In this document: piece by piece, positions 51,371 to 61,022 of the stretch
Numbering within the stretch: position 1 is the stretch's first letter
How the letters are laid out: every line of letters begins with the position of its first letter
Assembly (NCBI GenBank): GCA_903833215.1
Contig: CAILEM010000067.1
Location: 1 to 64,000 of the forward strand
Length of the DNA stretch: 64,000 nt
Origin: an uncultured Armatimonadota bacterium
GTDB taxonomy: Bacteria; Armatimonadota; Fimbriimonadia; Fimbriimonadales; Fimbriimonadaceae
Reading direction: 5' to 3'
The notes under the pieces: generated by a model
What the model was told of the DNA's origin: nothing
What the model saw: the letters and a program-made list of their open reading frames with translations, nothing else
Database searches by the model: none
Made by a program: the position numbers and the translations under genes

Positions 51371-53320
51371 TTGACTAAACCAGCTAGAACATTATTGATA
51401 ATCGTGATTGGCGTGATCTTTGGGATCGCTCTGATCAGTTCCGTTGGGACCGGCAACAGCGGTGGGAATTTTTTCGGTGGAAAGACCACACAACCGCTTC
51501 GCTATGACCAACTTGTCACCGCACTAAAGGAGAAAAAGGTCAAGACGGCTAACTGGCAACAGAATAGCCTGACAGGTGAGCTAAGAAACGGTACCCAATA
51601 CGTTGCCACTGTGCCCGAAAAAGATAGCGAGGGCGCCAAATCCCTCGTCGAGAAACTCGAAGCCAGTGATGTAGAGTTCCAATACGATCACCCTCCGGTG
51701 ATCGCGATGGTTTTGAGCGTTCTGTCGGTCATTGCATTCCCGCTACTCATTCTTGCAGTGATCTACTTCCTCCTGATCAGACCAGCCCAAATGGGCGGTA
51801 ATCAGGCGCTCAGTTTCGGACGAAGCAAAGCCAAACGCGTTGGAGAGTCGGGACCTAAAGTGACCTTCGATGACGTCGCCGGTATTGAAGAGGCGAAAGC
51901 TGAACTCTTCGAGATCGTTGACTTCCTGAAAAACACAAAGAAATATGCCGCCCTCGGCGCGAAGATCCCGAAGGGCATTCTTCTCACCGGCCCTCCAGGC
52001 GTGGGTAAAACCCACCTTGCGAGAGCCATTGCCGGTGAAGCAGGCGTTCCGTTCTTCCATATCAGCGGTTCTGACTTCGTCGAGATGTTTGTTGGTGTCG
52101 GTGCAGCCCGTGTTCGAGATCTGTTCGAAACCGCGAAAGCTCACAGACCCTCACTTATCTTTGTCGACGAAATCGATGCCGTCGGTCGTCAGCGTGGCGC
52201 TGGTCTCGGTGGCGGTCACGATGAGCGTGAACAGACGCTGAACCAGTTGCTCGTGGAAATGGATGGATTCGACCCGAATTCAGGTGTCATCCTCATCGCG
52301 GCAACCAACCGTCCCGACGTACTCGACCCAGCTTTGTTGAGACCAGGTCGCTTTGACCGACAAATTGTCGTCGACGCCCCTGATGCCGTCGGCCGATTGG
52401 CAATCCTAAAGATTCACGCGAAGGGCAAGCCATTTGAGCAAGACATCGACCTCGACTTGTTAGCGAAGAGCACACCTGGATTCACTGGTGCTGACCTAGC
52501 CAACATGCTGAATGAAGGCGCCCTTCTTGCAGCTCGCGGCGGTCATACGAAGATCCACCAGGGAGACCTTGAAGAGGCTCTTGATCGCACGATCGCAGGT
52601 CCTCAGCGCCGGTCTCGTGTTATTGACCCTCGAGAGCGTGAGATTATCGCTTTCCATGAGGCCGGGCACGCTGTGGTTGGAGAACTTCTCGAGCACGCAG
52701 ACCCTGTCCATAAGGTGACCATTCTCCCACGCGGTATGTCGCTGGGCTCCACTTGGCAACTGCCCATCACCGATAAGTATCTCGTTTCGAACGACGAACT
52801 TACCGATGACATCACCGCCCTCCTCGGCGGGCGCGTTGCAGAAGAGATCGTCTACAACCAGACGACCACAGGAGCTAGCAACGACCTCGAAAGAGTCACT
52901 CGAATTGCCCGTGCTATGGTTTGCGAGTACGGTATGAGCGAGCGCCTTGGAACCCTTGCATTGGGACGCCGAAGCCACAACCCGTTCCTGGGCCGAGACT
53001 ACAACGACGAGCGAAACTACTCCGAAGAAGTTGCCAAAATGATCGACGAAGAAGTTCGTGCGATCGTGGATCGATGCCACCAAAGGGCCATCGATATGTT
53101 GTCAACGCACCGTGAGAAACTCGACGCAGTTGTACAGGCTTTGCTGGAAAGAGAAACGCTTTCTCGAGAGGATTTCTTAACGGTTATGGCAGGCGATGCG
53201 CTTGCTCCGATGCCGATCGCTCCCGAGACAACTCCTGAGCCAATGAAGGACTCAAGGGAGTCGGAGAAGACTTCTAAGGCACAAATCCCGCCTCCAAGAC
53301 TTGAGCCTGGTCCAGCTTAG
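51371..53320 (+). CDS. ftsH: ATP-dependent zinc metalloprotease FtsH
   Basis: 649 residues from TTG 51371 with GGAGAA upstream. Two N-terminal membrane helices flank an extracytoplasmic loop; then the AAA+ module (Walker [10 protein letters not shown], Walker [22 protein letters not shown]), and the M41 protease with H429EAGH433 and the distal Asp near [10 protein letters not shown]. It degrades membrane proteins and regulators. The C-terminal 45 residues are a flexible Pro-rich tail. A terminator follows. Confidence 0.97.
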   Translation: MTKPARTLLIIVIGVIFGIALISSVGTGNSGGNFFGGKTTQPLRYDQLVTALKEKKVKTANWQQNSLTGELRNGTQYVATVPEKDSEGAKSLVEKLEASDVEFQYDHPPVIAMVLSVLSVIAFPLLILAVIYFLLIRPAQMGGNQALSFGRSKAKRVGESGPKVTFDDVAGIEEAKAELFEIVDFLKNTKKYAALGAKIPKGILLTGPPGVGKTHLARAIAGEAGVPFFHISGSDFVEMFVGVGAARVRDLFETAKAHRPSLIFVDEIDAVGRQRGAGLGGGHDEREQTLNQLLVEMDGFDPNSGVILIAATNRPDVLDPALLRPGRFDRQIVVDAPDAVGRLAILKIHAKGKPFEQDIDLDLLAKSTPGFTGADLANMLNEGALLAARGGHTKIHQGDLEEALDRTIAGPQRRSRVIDPREREIIAFHEAGHAVVGELLEHADPVHKVTILPRGMSLGSTWQLPITDKYLVSNDELTDDITALLGGRVAEEIVYNQTTTGASNDLERVTRIARAMVCEYGMSERLGTLALGRRSHNPFLGRDYNDERNYSEEVAKMIDEEVRAIVDRCHQRAIDMLSTHREKLDAVVQALLERETLSREDFLTVMAGDALAPMPIAPETTPEPMKDSRESEKTSKAQIPPPRLEPGPA

Positions 53321-53358
53321 TTGAAAACTGAGCAAAATCATGAGATTGCTCGATTCTA

Positions 53359-53392
53359 TGCCTCCCGTAGGGCTATTGTCCTACTGGAGGCA
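53359..53392 (+). terminator. hairpin terminator after ftsH
   Basis: Arms TGCCTCCCGTAGG (53359-53371) and CCTACTGGAGGCA (53380-53392), 13 bp with one mismatch. It lies between the ftsH stop and the TPR gene, so the TPR gene probably needs read-through or its own promoter. Confidence 0.8.
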
Positions 53393-53415
53393 GGTGCTAT
53401 ACTCTCGTCTCGACG

Positions 53416-53772
53416 GTGGCTATGACTTTGGACATCGACCAGATTTACCAACGCGGATTTGATCTCAGGTGCGAAGGGCGCTACTCTGAAGCCAGGGTAG
53501 AGCTTGAAAGGGTCGTGAGGCAGCAGCCAGGCCATGTTGATGCACTTCATCAGCTTGGTCTGATTCAAGGGTTCGAGGGCGACTTTGACGGCTCGCTTGC
53601 AACTTTACAGAACTTGAGTAACCAGAACCCAAAGAACTTGGGAATCCGTTACGACCTCGCGATGACTCAGATGATGCTGGGTATGTACGAGGAAGCCTGC
53701 GCTCAGTTGCGATACATCTTGTCTGTGGACCCAACCCACGAGAAAGCTGCTCAGCAAGCCACTTACTGCTAG
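53416..53772 (+). CDS. small TPR protein
   Basis: 118 residues from GTG 53416 or ATG 53422. Three tetratricopeptide repeats are visible: ARVELERVVRQQPGHVDALHQ, SLATLQNLSNQNPKNLGIR and ACAQLRYILSVDPTHEKAA. No signal peptide. A small cytoplasmic scaffold; the partner is unknown. It lies after ftsH, past a hairpin terminator, on the same strand. Confidence 0.8.
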   Translation: MAMTLDIDQIYQRGFDLRCEGRYSEARVELERVVRQQPGHVDALHQLGLIQGFEGDFDGSLATLQNLSNQNPKNLGIRYDLAMTQMMLGMYEEACAQLRYILSVDPTHEKAAQQATYC

Positions 53773-53926
53773 GTAAGCGCAGAACCCCATCTCCACTACG
53801 CCCTTATTCGCCCAGGCAATGTGTGCCTTCTTCGTCAGCAGTTATCTCTCGGACGCCAGGCAATTGCTTAGACGAGCTCACAAAGTGGTCGCTGCAGATA
53901 CCGAATGCCCGCCCCCCAATAGTCGG

Positions 53927-53975
53927 TTGATGCAAGCCTCCAGGCTCCGCTTTCAGCTCCGTCTGGAGGCATCAA
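53927..53975. terminator. hairpin 1 of a tandem pair
   Basis: Outer arms TTGATGC / ATCAA and inner arms GCCTCCAG / CTGGAGGC, with an internal TTTCAGCTCC loop region. Homologous to hairpin 2; probably a bidirectional terminator between convergent genes. Confidence 0.65.
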
Positions 53976-54025
53976 CGGTCGAACTGGCTTCTTCATCGGG
54001 CTGCGCGAATTCGAACTCTGGTTAA

Positions 54026-54070
54026 TTCAAGCCTCCATGCTCGGCTTTCAGCTCCGGCTGGAGGCGTGAA
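54026..54070. terminator. hairpin 2 of a tandem pair
   Basis: Arms TTCAAGCCTCCA / TGGAGGCGTGAA (one or two mismatches) around the same TTTCAGCTCC segment. About 75 percent alike to hairpin 1, so one arose from the other by duplication. Confidence 0.65.
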
Positions 54071-54120
54071 CCTCAGGGGTACTTCCTTATCGGCCACGCC
54101 ACATGGACGTGACCGACGAG

Positions 54121-55284
54121 CTAAAAGAAGTCGATACAATATGTCGGGCTGGGCGTAAGCAGCCACTGAGCAGCTCGGAAGTTTTCCTGAGACGTGACAC
54201 TGACGCGACCTTGAGCCGCAAGCTGACCTATGCTTGGCTCTCCAAGGAACGCCTGCGCGAAATTTCGGATGTCAAGCGTGATTCCTGCCTGCAATGAGGT
54301 TCTTTCAACAGAAACATTGCCGTCCTTGAATTGCACGTTCCATGGCCCGTTGTTGGCCGCGACCAAGTCATCAGCTACTTCCAGAATGAACTCACCCGAA
54401 ATCGCTTGGTCTGGCTTCAAACTAGCCAACGCACCGGGCACATCGTTGACACGGAACATGATAGGTCGGTCGAGGCTTACTTCAATTCCCTGATCTAGGT
54501 AATCGGTATAGAAGGGTCCATCGGATGGCTCAAACCAGCTCAAGGCGTGCTTATTTATCGCCAGTCCACCCAACATCGATAAAATGCCCTCATAACCAGC
54601 CCTGGTGCTCCATACGAGCTCAGAAATGTGATCTGTTGTCCAAAATGACGTGCTATGCGAAACCACCGCGTACGCCTCGATAGGATCGCCAACTGCGTAG
54701 ATTGTGAGCTGACGATTCTCGCCGAGTACACGCTGCCATTGAGATTTGGTGCGCAAGTTCAGCCCACTTCGTGACCGAGCAAACGAGCTATAGCAGGGCA
54801 CTAGTTGCTCCCAATCACCCGGGCTCAGACGGCGAACGGGTAAATCGCTATCAATCTTTGGCCAACGGTTGGTCGGGCACACGACTTTTGACCGTCGCCC
54901 AGCGACCTCGTATCCAAATTTCCTGTAAAACTTCTCGCGGTACGCGTACAAGGAGGCCAAAGGCGTGCCGTTCTCTCGAAAGTACGAAACAAGCCATCCA
55001 AGCATTGCACTCCCCACGCCACTTCTCCGCATCTCAGGAAGGACGGCAACCGCGGCTACACCACCGCAGCCAAGGGTGGCGAGGCCTCTAGACGCAGTTA
55101 AGTCAAGCACATTGCAACCAGCCGCTATTTGGCCATTGAGTTCCACCACAAACGACTGTGATCCAGGCGACGCAATCCGCCTTTCCTGCGGGTATGGATC
55201 TCCGTTGTTGTAGGTCAGCGACCAAACCGCAAAAAGCCCTTCGTAGTCCCGATCTTCCACGGGCCTCACCAAAATATCAGCCAT
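54121..55284 (-). CDS. Eis-like GNAT N-acetyltransferase with SCP2-like domain
   Basis: 387 residues from ATG 55284. Two GNAT-like modules: the first binds acetyl-CoA (VAAVAVLPEMRRSGVGSAMLG, motif A) and ends YAYREKFYRKFGYEVAG; the second, from about 160, is the degenerate middle one. The C-terminal 100 residues (SLKPDQAISGEFILEVAD, VERTSLQAGITLDIRNFAQAFLGEPS) form a sterol-carrier-like domain. This layout is that of the Eis family, which acetylates amines, including aminoglycosides in some members. Substrate here is unknown. Confidence 0.9.
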   Translation of the reverse strand: MADILVRPVEDRDYEGLFAVWSLTYNNGDPYPQERRIASPGSQSFVVELNGQIAAGCNVLDLTASRGLATLGCGGVAAVAVLPEMRRSGVGSAMLGWLVSYFRENGTPLASLYAYREKFYRKFGYEVAGRRSKVVCPTNRWPKIDSDLPVRRLSPGDWEQLVPCYSSFARSRSGLNLRTKSQWQRVLGENRQLTIYAVGDPIEAYAVVSHSTSFWTTDHISELVWSTRAGYEGILSMLGGLAINKHALSWFEPSDGPFYTDYLDQGIEVSLDRPIMFRVNDVPGALASLKPDQAISGEFILEVADDLVAANNGPWNVQFKDGNVSVERTSLQAGITLDIRNFAQAFLGEPSIGQLAAQGRVSVTSQENFRAAQWLLTPSPTYCIDFF

Positions 55285-55335
55285 CGGTTTTGGAGCATAC
55301 ACCCAGTCAGTGCCTCGAAGTGGGAAAATAGGTAC

Positions 55336-56319
55336 ATGCCTCTTAGAGTTGGCTTGTTAACCGCCGCGCACCTGCATGTTGGGGGATACGCCTCTGCATG
55401 TAAAGCCCACCCAGATGTCGAACTGATTGGAATGTGGGACGATGAACCGATCCGCGCCAAGGCGTTTCTTGAAGGTCGAAATATCCCGTTTTACGAGTCG
55501 TTCGATGAACTCCTGGCGAAAGTTGATGCTGTTGTCATCACGAGCGAGAACATGCGGCACGCCGAATTGGCGGTACTTGCCGCAAACGCTGGTAAGCACA
55601 TCCTCTGTGAAAAACCGTTGGCAGCGACGGAAGAACATGGGCAGTTGATCCTGGAAGCGGCAGCCAAAGCAGGAGTTAAGCTGATGACGGCATTCCCCTG
55701 CCGCTTCTCTCCCGCTTTTCAGAACCTAAAGCGCAGGGTTGCTACCGGTGAGATCGGCGAGATTCGTGGAATCTGTGCGACGAATCGAGGTCGATGCCCA
55801 TTTGGTTGGTTTACCGAACCCGAATTATCGGGGGGTGGTGCTCTCATCGACCATGTTGTTCATGTAACCGACCTGCTGCGTGATCTTCTCGGCGAAGAGC
55901 CGATTCGGGTCCAAGCCCAGACCGGCAACAACGTTTACGGTCAACATTGGGAAGACACAGCAATGCTTACTCTTGAATTTGCCAGTGGAGTCTTTGCGAC
56001 CCTCGACTCCAGCTGGTCTCGTCCCCAAAGTTTCCACACCTGGGGCGACGTCACCATGAATGTGGTCGGTGAGAAAGGAGTCATAGAGCTCGACATGTTC
56101 GGCCAGTCGATCCAAAGATATCATGCAGGTTCGATTACCCATGCGTCTCATGGATTTGGTTCCGACCTCGATGCGCTAATGGTTGACGATTTCGTTCGTG
56201 CCTGTCTTGATGACCGACCCGTCACGGTGACTGGCATCGATGGCATGCAGGCGGCTCGCGTCGCAATTGCGGGCTACGAAAGCGTCAAGGTTGGCCAACC
56301 CGTCGCTTTGGCAATCTAG
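55336..56319 (+). CDS. Gfo/Idh/MocA-family oxidoreductase
   Basis: 327 residues. Nucleotide-binding start (RVGLLTAAHLHVGGYASACKAH), with a shortened glycine loop: GxGxxG is replaced by AAHLHVG, which is less usual. The CEKPLAAT motif with the catalytic lysine and the GGGALIDHVVHVTDLLRDLLG helix with the His are intact. Divergent from the Eis-like gene (51 bases apart). Likely a sugar oxidoreductase of unknown substrate; only about a quarter to a third alike to the 10-kb family member by eye. Confidence 0.9.
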   Translation: MPLRVGLLTAAHLHVGGYASACKAHPDVELIGMWDDEPIRAKAFLEGRNIPFYESFDELLAKVDAVVITSENMRHAELAVLAANAGKHILCEKPLAATEEHGQLILEAAAKAGVKLMTAFPCRFSPAFQNLKRRVATGEIGEIRGICATNRGRCPFGWFTEPELSGGGALIDHVVHVTDLLRDLLGEEPIRVQAQTGNNVYGQHWEDTAMLTLEFASGVFATLDSSWSRPQSFHTWGDVTMNVVGEKGVIELDMFGQSIQRYHAGSITHASHGFGSDLDALMVDDFVRACLDDRPVTVTGIDGMQAARVAIAGYESVKVGQPVALAI

Positions 56320-56330
56320 CTCGTACTCTA

Positions 56331-56364
56331 AGTCCGTTGGCAAAGATCACGTTGCCAACGGACT
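56331..56364. terminator. bidirectional hairpin terminator
   Basis: Perfect 13-bp arms AGTCCGTTGGCAA / TTGCCAACGGACT with an 8-base loop. It serves the oxidoreductase on the plus strand and gpsA on the minus strand, whose stop codon overlaps the right arm. Confidence 0.85.
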
Positions 56365-57349
56365 ACTTAAGGAAGTCTCCCATACTTGACGTCCTCTCCA
56401 TGAGCATCGCCACCGCCTGAATTGGCTGAACCCGTCCGCTTAGAACGGCCCCAACCGCTGCGAACACAGGCATTTCGACGTTGTGCTGAATCGCCAAAAG
56501 GCTGGCGGCGTGACAAGTTGGCACACCTTCTGCCACCTGCCCTAGTTCTGACAGGGCCGCCTCTAGTGAATGTCCCTCGCCGAGGGCACGTCCTAAACGA
56601 TAGTTTCGAGAAAGGCGACTTACGGCAGTAGCGAAGAGATCGCCAACACCGGCTGGCCCAAGAAAAGTATCCATCCGCGCACCCATCACCAATCCAAGGC
56701 GAGCCATTTCCATGAGCCCTCTCGAGAGGAACGCACCCTTGGTGTTGTCTCCGAAACCCAAACCATCCGACATCCCAGCCCCAATTGCCAACACATTTTT
56801 CAGGGCACCGGCAAGCTCGACCCCCTTTACGTCGTCGCTGGTAGAGACTCGGAACGACTTTGACATAAACGCGTCGCGAACCTGATTTCTGGCTTCTTCG
56901 CTTTCAAATGCCGCCACAGCTGCTGTTGGTATGCCTCGCGTGATCTCCACCGCGAGGTTGGGGCCACTGATAATTCCCACTTGTGCGCCACGAAGCTCTT
57001 CCGAGACGACCTCACACATCGACTTACCAGTGTCCGTTTCTAAACCCTTTGAAGCGACGACGACGAGAGGATGAACGCCCAGAACCGACTTCGCGATTTG
57101 CCTGACCGCAGACGATGGCACTGCCACTACCGTCATGTCGACGTCTTTCGGTTCGTGCGCGAAGCTCGCAAAATGAACCGAGGTTGGAATTTCGAACTCA
57201 GGAAGATAGTGAGAGTTGTGACGCGTGGCTTCCATCAGCCCCAATTCACTCTCGTTTCGGCCGATCAGCGTCACGTTATGACCATTACGCGCGAGCAAAA
57301 TGGCCAGGGCAGTCCCCCAACTTCCGGAACCTAGTACCGTCACGTTCAT
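56363..57349 (-). CDS. gpsA: NAD(P)-dependent glycerol-3-phosphate dehydrogenase
   Basis: Makes sn-glycerol-3-phosphate for phospholipids. 328 residues, normal length. The Rossmann start is VLGSGSWGTALAILLARNGH; other blocks are VVASKGLET, ISGPNLAVEI, and the catalytic lysine in ELAGALKNVLAIGAGMSDGLG. The C-terminus has GVGDLFATAVSRLSRNYRLG. A single gene ended by a shared terminator. Confidence 0.96.
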   Translation of the reverse strand: MNVTVLGSGSWGTALAILLARNGHNVTLIGRNESELGLMEATRHNSHYLPEFEIPTSVHFASFAHEPKDVDMTVVAVPSSAVRQIAKSVLGVHPLVVVASKGLETDTGKSMCEVVSEELRGAQVGIISGPNLAVEITRGIPTAAVAAFESEEARNQVRDAFMSKSFRVSTSDDVKGVELAGALKNVLAIGAGMSDGLGFGDNTKGAFLSRGLMEMARLGLVMGARMDTFLGPAGVGDLFATAVSRLSRNYRLGRALGEGHSLEAALSELGQVAEGVPTCHAASLLAIQHNVEMPVFAAVGAVLSGRVQPIQAVAMLMERTSSMGDFLK

Positions 57350-57423
57350 CGGTGGCGAGGTTACCGCCTTCAGGGGTTTTCATACGCGCCTTGCCTTACG
57401 CAGGGTAAAACCAGACACTCAGC

Positions 57424-58149
57424 ATGCTTCAAGTGTCCAGGCTCGTTAAGCAATACAAGAAATTCCGAGCCGTTGATGATTTGAGCTTCACAATCAGTCC
57501 CGGCGAAATCGTGGGCCTTCTTGGACCAAACGGAGCAGGAAAAACGACCGCTTTACGCTGCGTGTCTGGAATTCTGAAACCAACCGAAGGAAGCATTCTC
57601 ATCAACGGTTACGATGTCGTCCTTGACCAAGCAAAAGCGAAGTCCGGCCTCGCTTTCGTGCCAGAAGTTCCATCTCTCTACGAACTGCTCACTGTCGACG
57701 AACACCTCCGATTTGTCGCAATGTGCTTTGACACCCTCGATCGCTACGAAGAACTCCGGGATACGCTACTAGAGAGGTACGACCTTAATGAGAAGAGAAA
57801 TCATCTCGTCGCCACGCTCAGCAAAGGAATGCGACAAAAACTATCGGTCGCATGTGCCCTCATCCACAACGCGAATGTGCTTCTGTTCGACGAACCCATG
57901 ATTGGCATAGACCCAGCGGGGGCGAAGGAGCTGAAGGACGAAATCGTTCGGCAGCGGGACAATGGCTCCGCTATCCTTATCTCGACGCATTTGCTCGATA
58001 CGGCAGAAAAACTCTGCGATAGAGTCATCATTGTTGCCAAGGGTCGGAAACTCGCTGAGGGCACGCTTGAGCAGCTTCAACACCTAAGTAATCGGGAGGG
58101 CCAAAGTTTGGAGCAAATATTCCTCGCCCTGACCGAGCCGGAGGCGTAG
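57424..58149 (+). CDS. ABC transporter ATP-binding protein
   Basis: 241 residues. Walker A is GPNGAGKTT, signature LSKGMRQKL, Walker B VLLFDEPMIGID, and the H-loop is in LISTHLLDTAEKLCDRVI. The protein resembles the NatA/CcmA type that drives export. The stop is directly followed by the permease ATG (TAGATG), with GGAGG near the end of this gene acting as the ribosome binding site for the permease. Confidence 0.94.
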   Translation: MLQVSRLVKQYKKFRAVDDLSFTISPGEIVGLLGPNGAGKTTALRCVSGILKPTEGSILINGYDVVLDQAKAKSGLAFVPEVPSLYELLTVDEHLRFVAMCFDTLDRYEELRDTLLERYDLNEKRNHLVATLSKGMRQKLSVACALIHNANVLLFDEPMIGIDPAGAKELKDEIVRQRDNGSAILISTHLLDTAEKLCDRVIIVAKGRKLAEGTLEQLQHLSNREGQSLEQIFLALTEPEA

Positions 58150-59826
58150 ATGCGACCACTGGTATTTCTGAGTGTCAGATCGCTGGTGAACTCGATCCAT
58201 CGAGCCCTCACCTCTGGCAAGCGCATGGTCACCCTGATTTTCGCCGTGGTCTATTACGGCTGGCTCGTTTTCCGCCCCGTTTCCGATCGTGCGCCGATGT
58301 TGCCAGGATCCATGCCGATCCTCACTCCAGACCAGACAGATGCGATTGTATTTTTGTGCTTCGCGTTTATGTCGTTGATCCTGACAGTGACACTTTCTAA
58401 GCCGAAGGCAGGGTTCCGCCAAGCGGATATTGACGTTCTTTTTGCCACACCCATTAGTCCACGAATCGTGATGTTCTTCCGCATGGCACGGGACTATGTG
58501 TGGACACTCTTGACACCGTTTCTGTTTGCGGTGTTTGGCGGGCAAAGGAGTTTCGTTGCCACGAAGCTCTTCTTCGAAGGAATGCATACCAACAGCTTTT
58601 TGGCTGTCCGACTAGCGATGCTCGCCTGGTTCCTGATGGCGATGGCATGGGTCTCAATTGGTTATGGCGTGGGATTCCTTATCAATCGCAGTGATCTCGA
58701 TGCTGATCGAAACAAGAAATACCTCGACATTCTTTTAGCGATCACATGCGTGTCGACGCTTCTCGTTGTAGTCGTCAGTATTACGCGAGACCCGGAACTT
58801 CAAACGGTGGCTACCATTGCGCACTCACCCTTCATGCGCATCGTCTTGTTCAGCGCGACGGCTGCGTGCTGGATGGTAATGGGAACTCTTAATGGCCAGT
58901 TTGTCTTCGTTTTGCTGGGCACAGGAATTCTGCTCGCAGGCATAGGCATAGGCATCTGGCTTGCTTTGACTCAATTGCCGTTCATGTATGACCAAGCAGC
59001 TGCAAAAGGTTTTGGGTCAAGCGAACGCAGGCTCCTTATGCGCAATAACGACCTTTACGGTCTCTCCGCACATAAGGCCAGAGAAGGCAAATTCAAAATC
59101 GGGTTCATCAGCAGGAAGATAGGCAATATGCGGGTCCGTGGCGCAGCCGCACTGGTGTGGAAGGAGGTCATTCTCCAGTTAAGGTCCTCTCCTTACTTGT
59201 ACTTGCTGTTTGGCTCGATTCTGCTCATGATGTTGGTGCCGGCCTTGACGCTCAAGAGCGATTCGCGGCCCGAGAGAGTTCTTGCAACGGGTATGGCGAT
59301 ACTCATCACTCAGGCAGTGGGCGTCCTGATGTTGACCATGAATAGCGCCGTGAGCGGCTTTATCGAACTCCTGAAACGAGTGGATTTTCAGAAGCCGCTT
59401 CCATTTCGACCTGCTGGAACCGTATTTTGGGAAGTTGCCGCAAAGTGCATCCCGAACTTGATTATTGCGACCATCGCATCAATCCTCGTGGTTATGTTCC
59501 GCCCGGTGATGTGGGCCTACGCGGGTGCGTCTATCTTTCTTGTTCTAGGATTGAGCCTAATCGTCTCATCGACGGTTTTTCTCGTTACTGTGGCGTTTCC
59601 GGATGCGGGCGACGCCTCTCAACGAAGCTTCCGAGGAATTCTCATTCTCCTAGGCAGTTTGATATGCGGAATTCCGGGGTTTGGCCTGCTCGCAGTACTG
59701 ATGGGCTATCTTCACGTGAGTCCAATCCTCGCAATTCTGCCTGCCACTGCAATTAATGTTGGCGTTGCGGTTATTGTGTCCGTGTTCGCAGGTGGGCTCT
59801 ACGCTGCTTACAACCCAAGCGAGTAG
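58150..59826 (+). CDS. putative ABC exporter permease
   Basis: 558 residues with about 10-12 transmembrane helices, such as FLCFAFMSLILTVTLS, FLMAMAWVSIGYGVGFLI and LYLLFGSILLMMLVPALTL. Central loop residues include KADIDVLFATPISPR-like text (RQADIDVLFATPISPRIVMF), the hallmark of the putative ABC exporter family often found with a single ATPase. Cargo unknown. Together with the ATPase upstream it forms a complete exporter of two gene products. Confidence 0.86.
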   Translation: MRPLVFLSVRSLVNSIHRALTSGKRMVTLIFAVVYYGWLVFRPVSDRAPMLPGSMPILTPDQTDAIVFLCFAFMSLILTVTLSKPKAGFRQADIDVLFATPISPRIVMFFRMARDYVWTLLTPFLFAVFGGQRSFVATKLFFEGMHTNSFLAVRLAMLAWFLMAMAWVSIGYGVGFLINRSDLDADRNKKYLDILLAITCVSTLLVVVVSITRDPELQTVATIAHSPFMRIVLFSATAACWMVMGTLNGQFVFVLLGTGILLAGIGIGIWLALTQLPFMYDQAAAKGFGSSERRLLMRNNDLYGLSAHKAREGKFKIGFISRKIGNMRVRGAAALVWKEVILQLRSSPYLYLLFGSILLMMLVPALTLKSDSRPERVLATGMAILITQAVGVLMLTMNSAVSGFIELLKRVDFQKPLPFRPAGTVFWEVAAKCIPNLIIATIASILVVMFRPVMWAYAGASIFLVLGLSLIVSSTVFLVTVAFPDAGDASQRSFRGILILLGSLICGIPGFGLLAVLMGYLHVSPILAILPATAINVGVAVIVSVFAGGLYAAYNPSE

Positions 59827-59895
59827 CGGCGGTACACTGAATTTGCTGCGAACTGGTGGCGGCCATTCCTTGTTGTAAGCGACAGGAGAGATTCT

Positions 59896-61014
59896 ATGAA
59901 GGTGCGGAGTTCCACAAAGATCGCGATTGGGTTCGTCATTATTGCTGGCGGCGGAATATTCGGATATCAATTCGTCATGCGTCGGGCAATTATGAGCGAG
60001 CAATTTGCTCCGGTAATTCCTGGTGATGTCAACTTAGTCGGTATCAATGCCGGAACTGGATTCCGGATTATCGTCGCCAACCAAATGGCTCAGCTCGTGC
60101 AGACCACTGGTGGCTTCGGCGGCATTGAGTCGGACTCTGGTGGCGCAACGGAAGGTGCAATCAAGAAGCGCGTACCCGTGCGTGAGATGCTCATGGTTTT
60201 GCAGGGCAAGGAAGATGCCTTGGGCTCTTTCATCATGAAGGTCAACGACAAGGATGAGAGTGATGCTTGGCCACCGATTCGCGTCGTTTGGACTGCAGAA
60301 CGGCTAAAGAAAGCCATTGGCGGGGATAAGGCCGAGGAAGCGAAACTCGTCCACGACCTTAACATGAAGCTGGATGGCACGCCTTTGCCCGACCTCAACA
60401 GGAACGCCATGGAGAACGGAATCATCCTAGACTATCCGGTTCCCGTACGAGTAAATATGGGTGGAGTAGTCAAAACCCTCTACGGTCGAGTTCGAGAGCC
60501 ATACAAGCCAATTCTGATGAGCACTGTTGAGAAGAAACTCACAGATAAGCAAATCACCAACGACATGATTGCTGGCTACTATGCGGAAGAGTCCAAATCA
60601 ATCGCCGAAGGCAAGGGTCGGCACGAGGACATTCGCAAAGGCATCATGGAGCGACTGTCTGAGGACAATGCTAAAGAACTCCGAGCAGCACCGGAACGCA
60701 TCCTACAAAGCGCCGAAGTCGTTGTAAGTGACAAACACATCGATAGTGCTAGCTACCGCAAGTACGAAACGACAAACGGCAAGATGAACGACCTGACGAT
60801 CGAGATGACCGATGAGGGCCGTAAACGACTTTGGAAATTCTCCGAGGATCGAGTCGGGACTCAATTGATGCTCATTGTCAATGGCGTCGCGATCGCCGCG
60901 CCGAGAATCAATCACGAATTAGCCCAAGGCGAAATTACCATCACGCAAATGGCGGATGAAACGTTAGTTAAGCAAGCCACCGATGCGTTGAACAAGAATA
61001 AGAAAAAGGGATAA
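59896..61014 (+). CDS. single-helix protein with SecD/P1-head-like domain
   Basis: 372 residues from ATG 59896 with AGGAGAG upstream. One membrane helix at about 8-27 (KIAIGFVIIAGGGIFGYQFV), then a mainly helical middle. The C-terminal 70 residues (LTIEMTDEGRKRLWKFSEDRVG, LMLIVNGVAIAAPRINHELAQGEITI) match the head subdomain of the SecD periplasmic P1 region, where FT-xx-G and VLDGxVxSAPxI are typical. The remaining SecDF membrane helices are absent, so it is not a translocase motor but could be a stand-alone extracytoplasmic partner. Tandem with a lipoprotein and a secreted protein. Confidence 0.78.
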   Translation: MKVRSSTKIAIGFVIIAGGGIFGYQFVMRRAIMSEQFAPVIPGDVNLVGINAGTGFRIIVANQMAQLVQTTGGFGGIESDSGGATEGAIKKRVPVREMLMVLQGKEDALGSFIMKVNDKDESDAWPPIRVVWTAERLKKAIGGDKAEEAKLVHDLNMKLDGTPLPDLNRNAMENGIILDYPVPVRVNMGGVVKTLYGRVREPYKPILMSTVEKKLTDKQITNDMIAGYYAEESKSIAEGKGRHEDIRKGIMERLSEDNAKELRAAPERILQSAEVVVSDKHIDSASYRKYETTNGKMNDLTIEMTDEGRKRLWKFSEDRVGTQLMLIVNGVAIAAPRINHELAQGEITITQMADETLVKQATDALNKNKKKG

Positions 61015-61022
61015 CTCTCAAC

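Larger units (their letters stand above)
53773..54120. other. gene-free spacer with tandem hairpins
   Basis: 348 bases between convergent TPR and Eis-like genes. It holds two related hairpins (next entries). No gene seen. Confidence 0.7.

Noticed and set aside
53819-54025. 68-residue plus-strand frame after the TPR gene
   Set aside because: Runs through the hairpin repeat and has a Ser/Leu-rich composition; no start signal.
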